64,000 bases of DNA from Tretioscincus oriximinensis (GCA_022410635.1 JAJVDF010000776.1:462549-526548); one strand, 5' to 3'; numbered from the stretch's first letter, positions 48,205 to 57,115 are shown. A program made the numbers and translations. The notes: generated from the sequence alone by a model not told the origin.

Positions 48205-48286
48205 TATACTGCTCAAAACAATTAAGGGAACACTTTAAGATAATAGTGTATGTTAAAGTGTTCCCTTAATTGTTTTGAGCAGTATA
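48205..48286. mobile_element. Perfect 82-bp hairpin of Tc1-type terminal repeats (solo-TIR MITE)
   Basis: Two 34-bp arms (48205-48238 and 48253-48286) are exact reverse complements around a 14-bp loop. The outer bases are TATACTGCTCAAAA..., which I recognise as the end of a Tc1-like transposon type common in fishes and frogs. TA at each end fits the Tc1/mariner TA target duplication. Nothing internal remains. Confidence 0.8.
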
Positions 48287-48368
48287 GTTTAAAATTTTCC
48301 AACCTTTTTCAACATTCAAAGCATCACTCAATGAACTATCATTTAAAGCAAATAATATTTTTTTTTAC

Positions 48369-48513
48369 CTTATTGGACCACTTATAGGCCTGAAGTAGTT
48401 GGCTGTAAAGGGGCGTTTTATCTTGTACGGGATCTAAACTCAGCAATCCACTGTTGTGAAGCGGATGGTTCTCCGATGGTTTGCCAACGAGATTACTCAG
48501 GCGTTCCAATTCA
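48369..48513 (-). CDS. MED27: MED27 exon 2
   Basis: This exon encodes 48 complete codons (ELERLSNLVG through AYKWSNK) after one base that completes the split codon from exon 1. The peptide includes GKPSENHPLHNSG, LLSLDPVQDK and PLYSQLLQAY, which I recall as essentially invariant in vertebrate MED27. The acceptor is a pyrimidine-rich tract ending CTTACTTTAG. The donor is AATAAG followed by GTAAAA, so the next intron is phase 0. The 145-bp length fits exactly: 206 bp of exon 1 plus 145 bp is 117 codons. It lies 83 bp from a Tc1-type hairpin (48205-48286) in the next intron. The remaining roughly 190 residues of the protein must lie beyond the left edge or in exons I could not recognise. Confidence 0.96.
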
Positions 48514-48689
48514 CTAAAGTAAGAAGTAAGGAGGGGATTGGGGAACAACAGTAAAATAAAAGTCAGTATTTAACATATTCTTCAGGGAGTTGGATGAAAC
48601 CTTTTATCCTAGGACAGAACTGAGTGTTTCAAGATCCGAACAAAACATGCTCTCAAAATCTCGGCTTGGAACAAAACCATGAGGTTGTC

Positions 48690-48858
48690 TTATTAAATCA
48701 GGCCGGAGCCCACCTAGTCCAGCCTTCTGTCTCACCCAGTGGCGCATCAATTGCACCCGGGCAGTCTGGAACAGAAGAAGGCAAATTCTTCACCTCTTCT
48801 AGACACCCTGCAAATGGTATTTCAAGAATTCTGCCTGTTGCTCCATCTCAGAGGTACT
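48690..48858 (-). mobile_element. Group A LINE UTR fragment in MED27 intron 1
   Basis: CAGGCCGGAGCCCACCTAG to CTGTTGCTCCATCTCAGAGG. Confidence 0.7.
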
Positions 48859-48924
48859 GAGATGAAGGACACTGGATATTCTGTTCTGTGCAGGATTGTT
48901 TTAAAAATGAAATGAGCTCGTTCA

Positions 48925-49130
48925 GTGTAAAGGTTGCAGTGCTGTACCTGGTAGCCTCCCAGTTCGATTCCACACTCCTCAATGAAGCCAGCTGGTGGCA
49001 TGGGGCCAATCACAGTTCTTTAGGACTCCCTCAGCCCCTCCTACTTCACAGGGTGTCTGTTTTGGAGAAAGCAACCAAAGCTGTGTGGGCAACTCTTTGG
49101 TGAAAGGGGCGATATAAATAAACATTATTA
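48925..49130 (+). mobile_element. S2 SINE in MED27 intron 1
   Basis: CAGTTCGATTCCACACTCC, GGCCAATCACAGTTCTTTAG, then GATATAAATAAACATTATTA. It is followed immediately by a second copy in the same orientation. Confidence 0.75.
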
Positions 49131-49344
49131 GTGCTTATTGTAAAAACTTGGTGAAGTGTTACCTCCTATCCAATAGCCTCCAGATTGATTCCACACTCCT
49201 CCATAAAGCCAGCTGGGTGGCCATGGGCCAATCACAGTTCTTTAGAACTCTCTCAGCCCCACCTACTTCTCAGGGGAATCTGTTGTGCAGAAAGCAACAA
49301 AAGCTATATGCACTGCCCTTTTGTGAAAAGGATTTTATAAATAA

Positions 49345-49346
<2 letters not shown>
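49131..49346 (+). mobile_element. Second S2 SINE in MED27 intron 1
   Basis: Begins after the tail of the previous copy and carries GGGCCAATCACAGTTCTTTA and the CAGCCCCACCTACTTCTC core. Its tail passes directly into the ATT microsatellite, which probably grew from that tail. Confidence 0.75.

Positions 49347-49427
<81 letters not shown>
49347..49427. repeat. (ATT)n microsatellite in MED27 intron 1
   Basis: About 27 perfect units continuing the tail of the adjacent S2 SINE. Confidence 0.95.
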
Positions 49428-49428
<1 letters not shown>

Positions 49429-49715
49429 ATACCCTGCCATATACCCAAAGGTCACAAACGTACTACATACAGGGCCTTTTCTGGGGTAGCCTCTAGAAGC
49501 GCGTCATGCTCTAGGCCACGCCTTCAGCATCCCCAGGATGCTAAATTGCCTCTGATTGGAGCAACCAAGTGCTAATCACATCCTATTCCCGCCTCCCCCT
49601 GTCTCGTATACAGTATACCCCTCTCGTGCTGTGCCTGGCACAAGGGGGCGTGGCCTTTGTCCGCCGTTGCCCCGAGGCAACCCCACCACACCTCCACTCT
49701 GCCTGCCTGCCTCAC

Positions 49716-49921
49716 CCCAAGTCCCGGCTGACGGAATGAAGGCTCTCCTGGAAGGTGGCGACGAAGCTCCTCTCACGGCCCTCTAACGCTTCCTTGTTGC
49801 GCCGCCCGTCCTTCAGACAGTCGAAGACGCGGGTCACGCTGGAGCGGAGGGCCTGGATAGCGGCGATAGCTTGGGCGAAAGCCTCCAGGTTCACACCGGC
49901 GCTCAGCACCCCGTCCGCCAT
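49716..49921 (-). CDS. MED27: MED27 exon 1 (coding part), Mediator subunit 27 N-terminus
   Basis: MED27 is a subunit of the Mediator complex, which bridges transcription activators and RNA polymerase II in the nucleus. This exon encodes 68 residues plus two bases of codon 69. The translation contains NLEAFAQAIAAIQALRSS, RVFDCLKDG, NKEALEGRE and LHSVSRDL, which match the vertebrate MED27 N-terminus as I recall it. The segment is helical and rich in Ala, Leu and Gln. The start was chosen because it gives the family N-terminus (MAD..), has A at -3 and G at +4, and lies in a CpG-rich region. The exon ends in GACTTGGG followed by a GTGAGG donor. The two leftover bases GG join the T that opens exon 2 to make Gly, where I recall Asn in human. 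The N-terminal tip and residues around 56-60 differ modestly from the human form. The gene runs leftward, with exon 2 lying 1.2 kb downstream. Confidence 0.95.
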
Positions 49922-49926
49922 TTTGG
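49913..49926 (-). promoter_or_regulatory. YY1-like site overlapping the MED27 start codon
   Basis: On the minus strand the start context reads CCAAAATGGCGGAC, close to the YY1 consensus AAnATGGCGGC. YY1 sites covering or adjoining the ATG are common in housekeeping genes. Binding is inferred. Confidence 0.45.
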
Positions 49927-50150
49927 TCCTCTCAGCAGCAGCGAGCCGGCCCGGGGCAGCGGAGGAACGTCAACGACGTCGCGCCGTAAGGACGACGCCC
50001 GCCGCAAAGCCCGCTGGGACATGCAGTCTGATTATAACGCTCTGTCTGGTCTGGTGGCCAATGGTGTGTGCCGCAAAGCAGTCTGGGGGATTTTTAAATA
50101 GATGGCAGACCACAGTGGCTTATGTCGCAAAGGATTCTGGGGGAGGTTGT
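49922..50150 (-). promoter_or_regulatory. MED27: MED27 5' UTR and CpG-rich promoter
   Basis: The stretch is GC-rich and CpG-dense compared with the AT-rich surroundings, and density extends through exon 1 to about 49600. No TATA box is seen close to the start, which fits a dispersed housekeeping-type promoter. It holds a CRE-like half site (TGACGTT on the minus strand near 49967-49973), a CCAAT motif near 50058 on the plus strand, and a repeated CGCAAAG..CTGGG motif described separately. The transcription start cannot be placed from sequence alone. Confidence 0.65.
50001..50144. promoter_or_regulatory. Three copies of a CGCAAAG..CTGGG motif (ZNF143/SBS-like)
   Basis: Related 21-bp segments start at 50001, 50070 and 50124. 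They share CGCAAAG followed by CTGGGA or CTGGGGGA. The second and third also share preceding GTGG-type bases, so they look like a local duplication. The CTGGGA part and the following ATGCAGTC at copy 1 resemble the ZNF143/STAF (SBS) promoter element. That assignment is inference. Confidence 0.4.
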
Positions 50151-50298
50151 GCTTAGAGGAGTTTAACTCAGCATAAGAGATTTATTTGTATTTTAAAACT
50201 TGGTTTTTATTATTTGTTTATTTATTCATTTGTTCGCATTGTGTCAAAAGCGTTCTATTCCAAAACAACTGAGCAAAAAAAAACCCCTTGCATTTTGA

Positions 50299-50299
<1 letters not shown>

Positions 50300-50368
<69 letters not shown>

Positions 50369-50378
50369 TATTATTATA
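50300..50378. repeat. (ATT)n microsatellite upstream of MED27
   Basis: About 23 perfect units plus a short interrupted end, 380 bp beyond the start codon on the upstream side. Confidence 0.95.
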
Positions 50379-50394
50379 AGGGTCCCAGTAGTGA

Positions 50395-50805
50395 ACCATA
50401 ACAAAACATCAGCTTCCTGTTTCCCAACTTTCGGCAGAATTTTTGTATCCTGTACTACAGTTCTCAGTTGTATTTCTGCCTGCTTTTCTACACCATTTTT
50501 TTTTCCATGATGAAAAGTGCTAATTATATAAGCTTGGATGCCCAGCAGCTTCACAAAGCTGATACCAATGTGACAAAAATGAAACAGAGCTATTGCTGTC
50601 CTGGTTGCAGGGCCTACTGGGAAGTGTGGTCTGAGCATTGGGCATCCTCTTCTTCCCAGCTTGCGAGGTTTCCTGCCCTGCAGACTACAGCTCCCAGCCT
50701 GCACCGCAACTAGCCCTGGGAGGGAGGAGGCCTCTTTAGCCAACCTGCATCCAGTCTGCCTACAGAAAACATTTTTTCTGCTTGCAGGAAGTTGGCTGGG
50801 GATCC
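50395..50805 (+). repeat. Duplicated segment D, copy 1
   Basis: Shares CAGCTTCCTGTTTC, TTGTATTTCTGCCTGCTTTTC, GCCCAGCAGCTTCA and AGAAGCC-like words in order with 57995-58610. CTGGGAAGTGT and ACTACAGCTCCCAGCCTGC stand as inverted halves near 50615 and 50690. The latter resembles the SBS/ZNF143 core. Confidence 0.7.
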
Positions 50806-50934
50806 CATCTATATGGTTTCCAGTGACTCTCTTCAGATAAAACTTTGCATCTCACCTTCAGAATTACCAGGTAAAATCCAAATTTATACCTCAATGGGTG
50901 TCAAAATGTGATTTTCCCCTCCAGTTACTGCAGA

Positions 50935-50935
50935 T

Positions 50936-50971
<36 letters not shown>

Positions 50972-50975
50972 TACT
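50935..50975. repeat. (ATTT)n microsatellite
   Basis: About nine ATTT units followed by CTTGTACCTCGCCCTATACC, a word also found at the S2 tail near 10010. Confidence 0.85.
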
Positions 50976-51080
50976 TGTACCTCGCCCTATACCCGAAGGT
51001 CTCAGGACTTTGCACCTGGTGAAAAGTCCTCTCTGTAGCCGTTTATCCTGGATTTTATTCGGCTATCTATTAGAGAGGAC

Positions 51081-51437
51081 GAATTATAGTTAAAATATAT
51101 TTCAGGAATATTCCATATATTTTTATTATCGCAGCTCGTCCTGGGACCTTTTAGTGTAGGCTGACCAGATGACCCCTTTTGTAGGCTGGGGTGGGGTGGG
51201 GTCGAAAACCTGATTTTGTGGTGCCTCCCGGGTTTTGCTGAGGGAAAAAAAAATATTTCAAAAAAAATATCTATTTTTGAAAAACAATTTCCTCAGCAAA
51301 AACCGGGAGGCACCCCAAAAACGGGTTTTCACCCCCCCAAAAGGGGTCATCTGGTCAGCCTACACTAGAAGGTCCCAGGGTGAGCTGCGATAATAAAAAT
51401 ACATGGAATATTCCTAAAATATATTTAACTATAATTC
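51081..51437. repeat. Nested 357-bp palindrome with a TAGGCTGACC MITE at its centre
   Basis: The centre (51157-51362) is a MITE of the same family as 42577. Its flanks, 51081-51156 and 51363-51437, are also reverse complements of each other at roughly 90 percent by eye (GAATTATAGTTAAA outermost). The inverted repeat therefore extends past the element ends. Confidence 0.8.
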
Positions 51438-51480
51438 GGGTTTTCACCCCACCCCCAAAAGGGGTCATCTGGTCAGCCTA
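51438..51480. mobile_element. Extra solo MITE end
   Basis: GGGTTTTCACCCC, then AAAAGGGGTCATCTGGTCAG and CCTA, a third copy of the right terminal repeat directly next to the palindrome. It has no matching left end. Confidence 0.7.
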
Positions 51481-51484
51481 TTCT

Positions 51485-52230
51485 AGTGGTTATAATTTTT
51501 CTAAATAAATAAAAATTAAGAGTTGCGCATTCCTGCCCCTTATTATCTAAATGTGGATTTTCTGACGCCCAGCTAAAAATGACCTTTTTCAAGGCATCAA
51601 TCAATACATTACTAAAAAAATGGCCTTATTTGTTGTTGAAGTGATGAAAATGGAACCAGGCTTTATCAATCAAACAAAAGTCAAGGGTGTTGAAGATGAA
51701 TTATCCTGGTTTTTGCCCTTGGACTTGAGCAGAATTTTTGTATTCTGGCTCACTTTCCATTTTTTTTATTTTGCTTTGCTTTTTTCCCATCGTTGCTTAT
51801 TTTATTTTAGCCTTTGCCTTAACACGATTTTGATATCGATGCAGACCCAATTATCAAATCAATAAAGCTCAATGGATTCTTACTTATTTATTTCAATACC
51901 ATTTATTCTTCTATCTAACCTGCCATGGACCCTAACCTGCCATAGGTCACTGCACTTTGACATTTATTTAATTCCTGCTTTTATGTAAGAAGGTCACACA
52001 AAAGATTTGCCTGAAGGAGGTTCACTTAACGTGTATGTGAATCTCAGCTTTGAACATTCAGTTTTTCTGCTTTATTTGTCTTCAATGTATCCCCTACAAT
52101 CTTCAAGTCAACTAGACAGTATAATTCAGAGATAACTGTGTAGATCTAGGTTCTATATGCAATTTGCCTTATTCTGAATTATATCCCATAATAGAGGGTG
52201 CAAACTCCCCAGAGGATCTGCGTTTCTGGA
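51485..52230. other. No recognised feature
   Basis: AT-rich intergenic sequence upstream of MED27. Confidence 0.45.
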
Positions 52231-52233
52231 GGA

Positions 52234-52825
52234 TAGGCTGACCAGATGCCCCCTTTGGGGGCCGGGGGGGAACCCAGTTTTCGGGTCTCCACCCCACCCT
52301 CCCGGGGGGGTGGTATTTCCCCAGTTTTTGCTGAGGAAAAAAAATGTAAACAAATTGAAAAAACGAATTGAAAAAAATTTTTTTTGAATTTAAAAAAAAA
52401 AAAAATTTGGAATTTTTTAAAAAATAAATTCACTTCAGCACCACTAGGGGGCTCTGGCATCCTGAAGGCACCCTCCCCTCAGTAAAAAAATAAAAATTCT
52501 CACACACTTCAAAGCTTTCTCGCACACTTCAAAAAAAGTTTTTTTTAATTGTTGCACCACCACTAGGGGGTTCTGGCAACTGGGGCAGCTTCTGAAGGCA
52601 CCTTCCCCTCTGTAAAAAAANTTAAAAAATTCTGATGTACTCCAAAAATTCTCAGTGTAAAAATTCTCACACACTTAGAAAAATTCTCACATGCTTCACC
52701 GATTTCTAGGGCGGGAATTTTGGAAGGGAATGCATGCTGGTGAGTAATTTGCATGTTTATGAATATGCAGATTAATATGAATATTAATTACCCCGGTTTG
52801 GGCCTCAGAAAATCTGGTCTGTACA
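52234..52825 (+). mobile_element. Longer TAGGCTGACC-family element, about 590 bp
   Basis: The left end is TAGGCTGACCAGATGCCCCC. The right end CCTCAGAAAATCTGGTCTG is the complement of the other terminus type seen at 54304. The inside has poly-A/T stretches and a duplicated segment with CACCACTAGGGGG (about 52441 and 52560) followed by ATTCTCACAC repeats. Confidence 0.65.
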
Positions 52826-52837
52826 CTGGAGGGTTAG

Positions 52838-52955
52838 TCTATACTGTTCAGACTGCCCAGGTGCAATTGGTGGGTCACTGGTTGAGAGAGAAGGCTGGAC
52901 TGGGTGGGCTCCGTCCTGATTCAGCAGGGCTCCTCTTATGTTCTTATGTTTTTGA
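52838..52955 (+). mobile_element. Group A LINE terminus
   Basis: GTTCAGACTGCCCAGGTGC to CTCCTCTTATGTTCTTATG. It directly follows the 52234 DNA element. Confidence 0.75.
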
Positions 52956-53149
52956 GTTAGATGGGCAAAGGTTAGAGCACCTTATAGCCGGCCACTTGAT
53001 GTGCCTACAAAATTCGCTGTTTAGTGCTCTTCCGGGGAAATTAAAGGGAAACAGGTGTTTCGGTTGTGGAAAATGTGGAGGCTGCCATGGAATTCTGTCA
53101 AGAGAGGAGATTTGAGGAGGCCTACAGTACATTTCTGTGTTGGGAGTTA

Positions 53150-53475
53150 TCGGGCGGGGAAATCTCATAGCAAGAGCTCGGAAATCTCTGGCAAAACTCG
53201 TGGCGGAAATTTTTATGATGTCACTTCTTGGGCATGGCAGGACGTAATATCAAGATGTGATGTCGCTTTCTGGGTGGGGCAGGAAGTGACGTCGCTCCGG
53301 GACCCGTTTTCCCAGAAGCGAATACCCAAAATGACATCAAAGGGAGTCACTTCCGGTAAAATGGGTGGGAATTGGGGTGAGAATTTTTTTCTCGTGCAGG
53401 GATCCATGGGATCTCTGATCATGTGCAAGGGCGCATTATCTCGGAGACTTCGCGAGATTCTTGTGCAGTTCCCAT
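53150..53475. repeat. CpG-bearing repeat with TGACGTC-like words (family H)
   Basis: Contains AAGTGACGTCGCTCC, GTCACTTCCGGTAAAATG, GATGTCACTTC and, at the right, CTCGGAGACTTCGCGAGATTC. The right part resembles 15715-15810 (GCACGAGATCTGGGAAC.. CAATCTCAGAGACTGC). TGATGTCACTT words also occur at 4950-5040. It is an old repeat with decaying CpGs rather than a promoter of a known gene. Confidence 0.45.
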
Positions 53476-53479
53476 ACTC

Positions 53480-53935
53480 TGTTGAATGGGGCCACAGCCC
53501 ACCTATTTCTGCCTTAGGTCTCCCCCAGTGGACCACCAATTGCCCCTGGGCATCTTGACCAAAAGGACAATCCAAGAGCTTCATTTGTTCTCCACTCTTG
53601 GAATAGACACTTGCCATCCACATGTGTGGGTAGGCCGTGTAGATGAGCCAGAGGGGGCCTGCCATAACCTACACTGGCTATCTAGACAAAGGAACCTAAG
53701 AGGAGCCCTGCTGAATGGGGCCACAGCCCAACTAGTCCGGCCTTCTGCCTCACCCAGTGGCCACAAATTGCCCCTGCACATCTCAAGCTTCACCTGTTCT
53801 CTCTTGGAATAGAATTGCCATCCACGTGCTAGTGTAGACTATGGCAGGCCCCATGCACTAGCATGTGAATGTCAGGCTCCCATTCCAGGATATACCCCAG
53901 AATGAGGCTCACTGTGGACAACCTAGATTCTTTCT
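53480..53935 (-). mobile_element. Two group A LINE UTR fragments in tandem
   Basis: Each begins with a TGAATGGGGCCACAGCCCA word (53484, 53715), and each carries CACTAGCATGTG- or CATGTG-type variant UTR sequence. Confidence 0.65.
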
Positions 53936-54039
53936 CTCTTAAGACACTTGTAAGCATCCAAAAACCATGGAAAAAATTGATTTGCTGCCTTTTCTTGCAA
54001 TCGTCTTTCCCTTCTTTCCTTCCATCTCGCCTGGATCAA

Positions 54040-54292
54040 TGTCTTTACTTTAACACAGGACCAAAGCGTCCATTGGATGCTGTGGATTTCATCCTGCTGT
54101 TCATTGGTGCTTTGAAAAACTTTGCTGTTGCTTTAACAATCTTACTGAACGCCCCTCTTGCACTTCCGTTTGCTATAACAGGGTTTTGCAGAACAAGCAG
54201 GGGCACAAAAAACAGTTTGTTATACTGAAGGTTTTGTTACAACGAGGTTCGTTGTTACAGCGTTTGAAACCGCGGTTTCACCTGTACATATG
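54040..54292 (-). mobile_element. Tigger/pogo-like fragment with a clear end (tentative)
   Basis: Ends GAAACCGCGGTTTCACCTG, preceded by ACAACGAGGTTCGTTGTTAC. On the minus strand this looks like a CAGGTGAAACC.. terminus. No second end was found. Confidence 0.4.
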
Positions 54293-54303
54293 TAACCCTC
54301 CAG

Positions 54304-54524
54304 TAGACTGACCAGATTTTCTGAGGGTAATTTATATTCGTGCTAATTAGCATATTCATAAATATGCAAATTACCCACCAGCATGCATTGCCTTCCAAAA
54401 TCTTTTTTATTTTTTTTCCTCAGCAAAAACCGGAGAAATGGTGCCCTCCCCCCCTGGGAAGGTGGGGTAGACACCCCAAAATTGAGTACCCCCCCCCCCC
54501 CAAAGGGGGCATGTGGTCAGCCTA
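54304..54524 (-). mobile_element. Short TAGGCTGACC-family element
   Basis: Starts TAGACTGACCAGATTTTCTG and ends GGGGCATGTGGTCAGCCTA, so it lies opposite to the 52234 copy and lacks most of its interior. A run of C residues lies near 54490. Confidence 0.65.
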
Positions 54525-54735
54525 GAACAGAAGAAGTCAAAATCTTCACCTGTTCTCCACGCCCTGCAAATGATATTTCAGGAATCCTGCCTGTTGCTCC
54601 ATCTCAGAGGCAGCATCAAGGCATCCATCCTAGTAGCTGTTTACACCCTTGGCTTCCATGAACTTGTCCAATCCTGTCTTAAAGCTATCCAGGCTCCTGG
54701 CTACTACCAATTCTTCTGGAAGTAAACTTCTCCAC
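54525..54735 (-). mobile_element. Group A LINE UTR fragment
   Basis: AGAACAGAAGAAGTCAAAATC to TTCTTCTGGAAGTAAACTTC. The tail itself is replaced by the abutting MITE at 54304-54524. Confidence 0.7.
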
Positions 54736-55079
54736 GCTGCGTTTATTTTTAGGCCCTATTCCTAGAAAATGGCTCCCTTCTCTCTAGCGCTTCTCAACAG
54801 ACAACCTACGATGGGTTGTGTGGGTATAATGTGCTGACAGTCATCATATGTTTTACATAATACCTCTGAGATCCAGGCTGTCTTCCCTCCATCTGCTGCC
54901 TTTGCATGTAAGGCTACCCACGGTTAGAAATTGTAGAACTTGCGTTTGGATACATTGTAAGTCGAGTAAAGCACAGTATGGAGCTGACAGTTTCCTAGCT
55001 AAACCTGGACCCGTAACTTCTGTTCATAACACTGATAAATTAGTTTGGCATCCCTGAAAACTGTAGCTTGGTAGAGGAA

Positions 55080-55190
55080 CAAAGGCAGTCTAGCTGAAAT
55101 ATATAAAATCATGCATGGGATGGATAAGGCGAACAGAGAAATATTTTCTCTATCACATGATACTAATACCAGGGGGCATTCGGTGAAAAT
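55080..55190 (+). mobile_element. Group A LINE ORF fragment
   Basis: ATGCATGGGATGGATAAGGCG to GGGGGCATTCGGTGAAA. Confidence 0.7.
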
Positions 55191-55261
55191 ATTGGACTGG
55201 GGGATTCCCACGAATTAGATAACTGAATTAGATAAACTGAATTGAAATTAATTTCAAAATT

Positions 55262-55888
55262 TCTGATCACCACATCTCAAGAGGGATATTGTAGACTAGA
55301 GAAGGTGCAGAAAAGGGCAAGAAGAATGATCAAGGATCTGGAGCACCTCCCTCATGAAGGCTGCAACAACTGGGACTCATCAGCCTCGAAAGGTGACGTT
55401 GGAGAGGTGATCTGATTGAAGGGTACAAAATTATGCATGGGATGGCTAGGGTGAATAGAGAAAAGATGTTTTCTCTCACACACAACACTAGGACCAGGGG
55501 GCCCTCCTTGAAACTGATAGGTAGAAGAGTGAGAACAGACAAAGGAAAGTATTTTTTCACCCAGAGGGTCATCGGCCTGTGGAATTTACTTCCTGAAGAG
55601 GTAGTGGTAGCTGACAGCTTGGATAGCTTCAAGACAGGACTAGACAGGCTTATGGACACCAAGGGTATAAATGGATACTAGGATGGATGTCTGGATGTTG
55701 CCTCCAGGATGGAGCAACAGGCAGGACTCCTGAAATACCCTTTGCAGGGAGTCATGATCAGGAGCATATTTTGCTTCCCTCTGTTTAGGCTGCGCAGGTG
55801 CATCTGGTGGGCCTCTGTGTGACACAGAATGCCGGACTAGTGGGCTGTGGCATTATCCAGGATGGCTCTTCTTATGTTTTATGTTCTA
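55262..55888 (+). mobile_element. Group A LINE 3' end, well preserved
   Basis: The open stretch 55433-55681 reads MHGMARVNREKMFSLTHNT and LPEEVVVADSLDSFKTGLD, ending DTKGINGY. A complete UTR and a TTCTTATG-like tail follow. Confidence 0.85.
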
Positions 55889-55909
55889 AAAACTCAATAA
55901 AAAAAAGTA

Positions 55910-56357
55910 ATAATGGGCAGAAGAATCATGACAAGCAAATGAATGTATTTTTTCACCCAAAGGGTCATCGGTCTCTGGGATTCACTTCCAGAAGAGGCGG
56001 TGGTAGCCAGCAGCCTGGATAGGTTTAGGACAGGATTAGCTAAGTTCATGGAAGTCAAGGTGGTCAAGGATGGGAAAACATTATTCCATTTGCAGGAAGT
56101 CAAGAACAGGTGTGGCTTTTGCCTTCTTCTGGTTGAGACTGCCATTGTATAGCGGGGTCTCCATTTGAGTNATTCACATGCCACTGTAGACTATGGCAGG
56201 CCATATTCGAAGCCTCCCACAGTTTACTCTTGCATACAGATCCATAGGTTGAGGTGAATATTCTCTTGACTGATGCCCAGAGGCAATTGATGGGCAAAAT
56301 GCTGGACTAGATGGCCCTGTTTAGCAGGGCTCCTCTGATGTTCTTATATTTTTATGT
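55910..56357 (+). mobile_element. Group A LINE 3' end, diverged, head-to-tail with previous copy
   Basis: AATGGGCAGAAGAATCATGAC through CAGAAGAGGCGGTGGTAGCC to GCAGGGCTCCTCTGATG. Contains one ambiguous base. Confidence 0.75.
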
Positions 56358-56486
56358 AATAGAATCCTTGGAAAGCAAACAATTGTTTATCCTTGTTAGA
56401 AGTAGGGAAGGGCAAACACTTCAGTATGGATGCCATAGTCTACACTGGCGTGAGGAGGGCCATAGGGCAATGCAATATTATTACAG

Positions 56487-57115
56487 ATCATAGAATCATA
56501 AGTTGGAAGGGACCTCCAGGGTCATAGAGTTCCAACCCCCTGCTCGATGCAGGATTCATTAAACCATCCCAGACAGATGAGTGTCCAGTCTCTGTTTGAA
56601 GACTTCCAGCAAAGGTGAACTCACCACCCNCTGTGCCCACCTGTTCCACTGGTTTATCACCCTGAATTGTTAGAAAGCTTTTTTCTGATCTCTAATCTAA
56701 ATCTCCTCCCTTGCAGTTTCATCCCATTGTTTCTAGTCCTTCCATGTGCTAATGAGAACAAGGCTGATCCTTCTGCTCTGTGAAAAGCCCTTCAGGTATT
56801 TGGAGGCAGCTTTCAGGTCTCCTCTCAGTCTTCTCTTTTGCAGACAAAACATCCCCAGAGCCTTTAACCGTTCCTCATAGGACTTCATGGTTTCTGGACC
56901 ACTCACCATTCTTGTAACTCTCTTTTGGACTTGCTCTAGTTTATCAATGTCCTTTTTAAATTGGGGGNCCCAGAACTAAACACAGGATTCCAAGTGTGGT
57001 CGTATCAAAGTACTGTGTAGAGAGAAATAATTACTTCACGTGAGCGAGATTCTATGCTCCTCTTGATATATCCCAGGATTGTGTTTGCCTTTTTTGCAGC
57101 TGCTTCACATTCTGA
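56487..57115 (-). mobile_element. Group B LINE 3' end
   Basis: GATCATAGAATCATAAGTTG tail complement, GCAGACAAAACATCCCCAGAG, CAATGTCCTTTTTAAATTGG and GCAGCTGCTTCACATTC. Confidence 0.85.

Larger units (their letters stand above)
1..48368 (-). other. MED27: MED27 intron 2 (at least 48 kb, open at left edge)
   Basis: This is inferred. Exon 2 ends with a good donor, and no continuation of the MED27 protein (the expected segment after YKWSNK) was recognised on the minus strand to the left. The interval is filled with LINE, SINE and DNA-transposon remnants on both strands plus microsatellites, as expected for a long vertebrate intron. An unrecognised small exon cannot be excluded by eye. Confidence 0.7.
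48514..49715 (-). other. MED27: MED27 intron 1
   Basis: The interval runs from the GTGAGG donor of exon 1 to the TTTAG acceptor of exon 2, 1,202 bp. It contains a LINE-A fragment, two S2 SINE copies in tandem, an ATT microsatellite, and GC-rich sequence next to exon 1. Confidence 0.9.

Noticed and set aside
1..48368. MED27 exon 3
   Set aside because: I looked for the continuation after YKWSNK on the minus strand and did not recognise it. A real alignment could still find a diverged or short exon.
49755..50156. 133-codon plus-strand frame over MED27 exon 1
   Set aside because: It is the antisense of a GC-rich coding exon and promoter, with no family pattern. The minus strand has a conserved exon with matching splice sites.
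50255..50743. Minus-strand frame with poly-Asn
   Set aside because: The Asn run is the ATT microsatellite read in reverse. The rest matches duplicated non-coding segment D.
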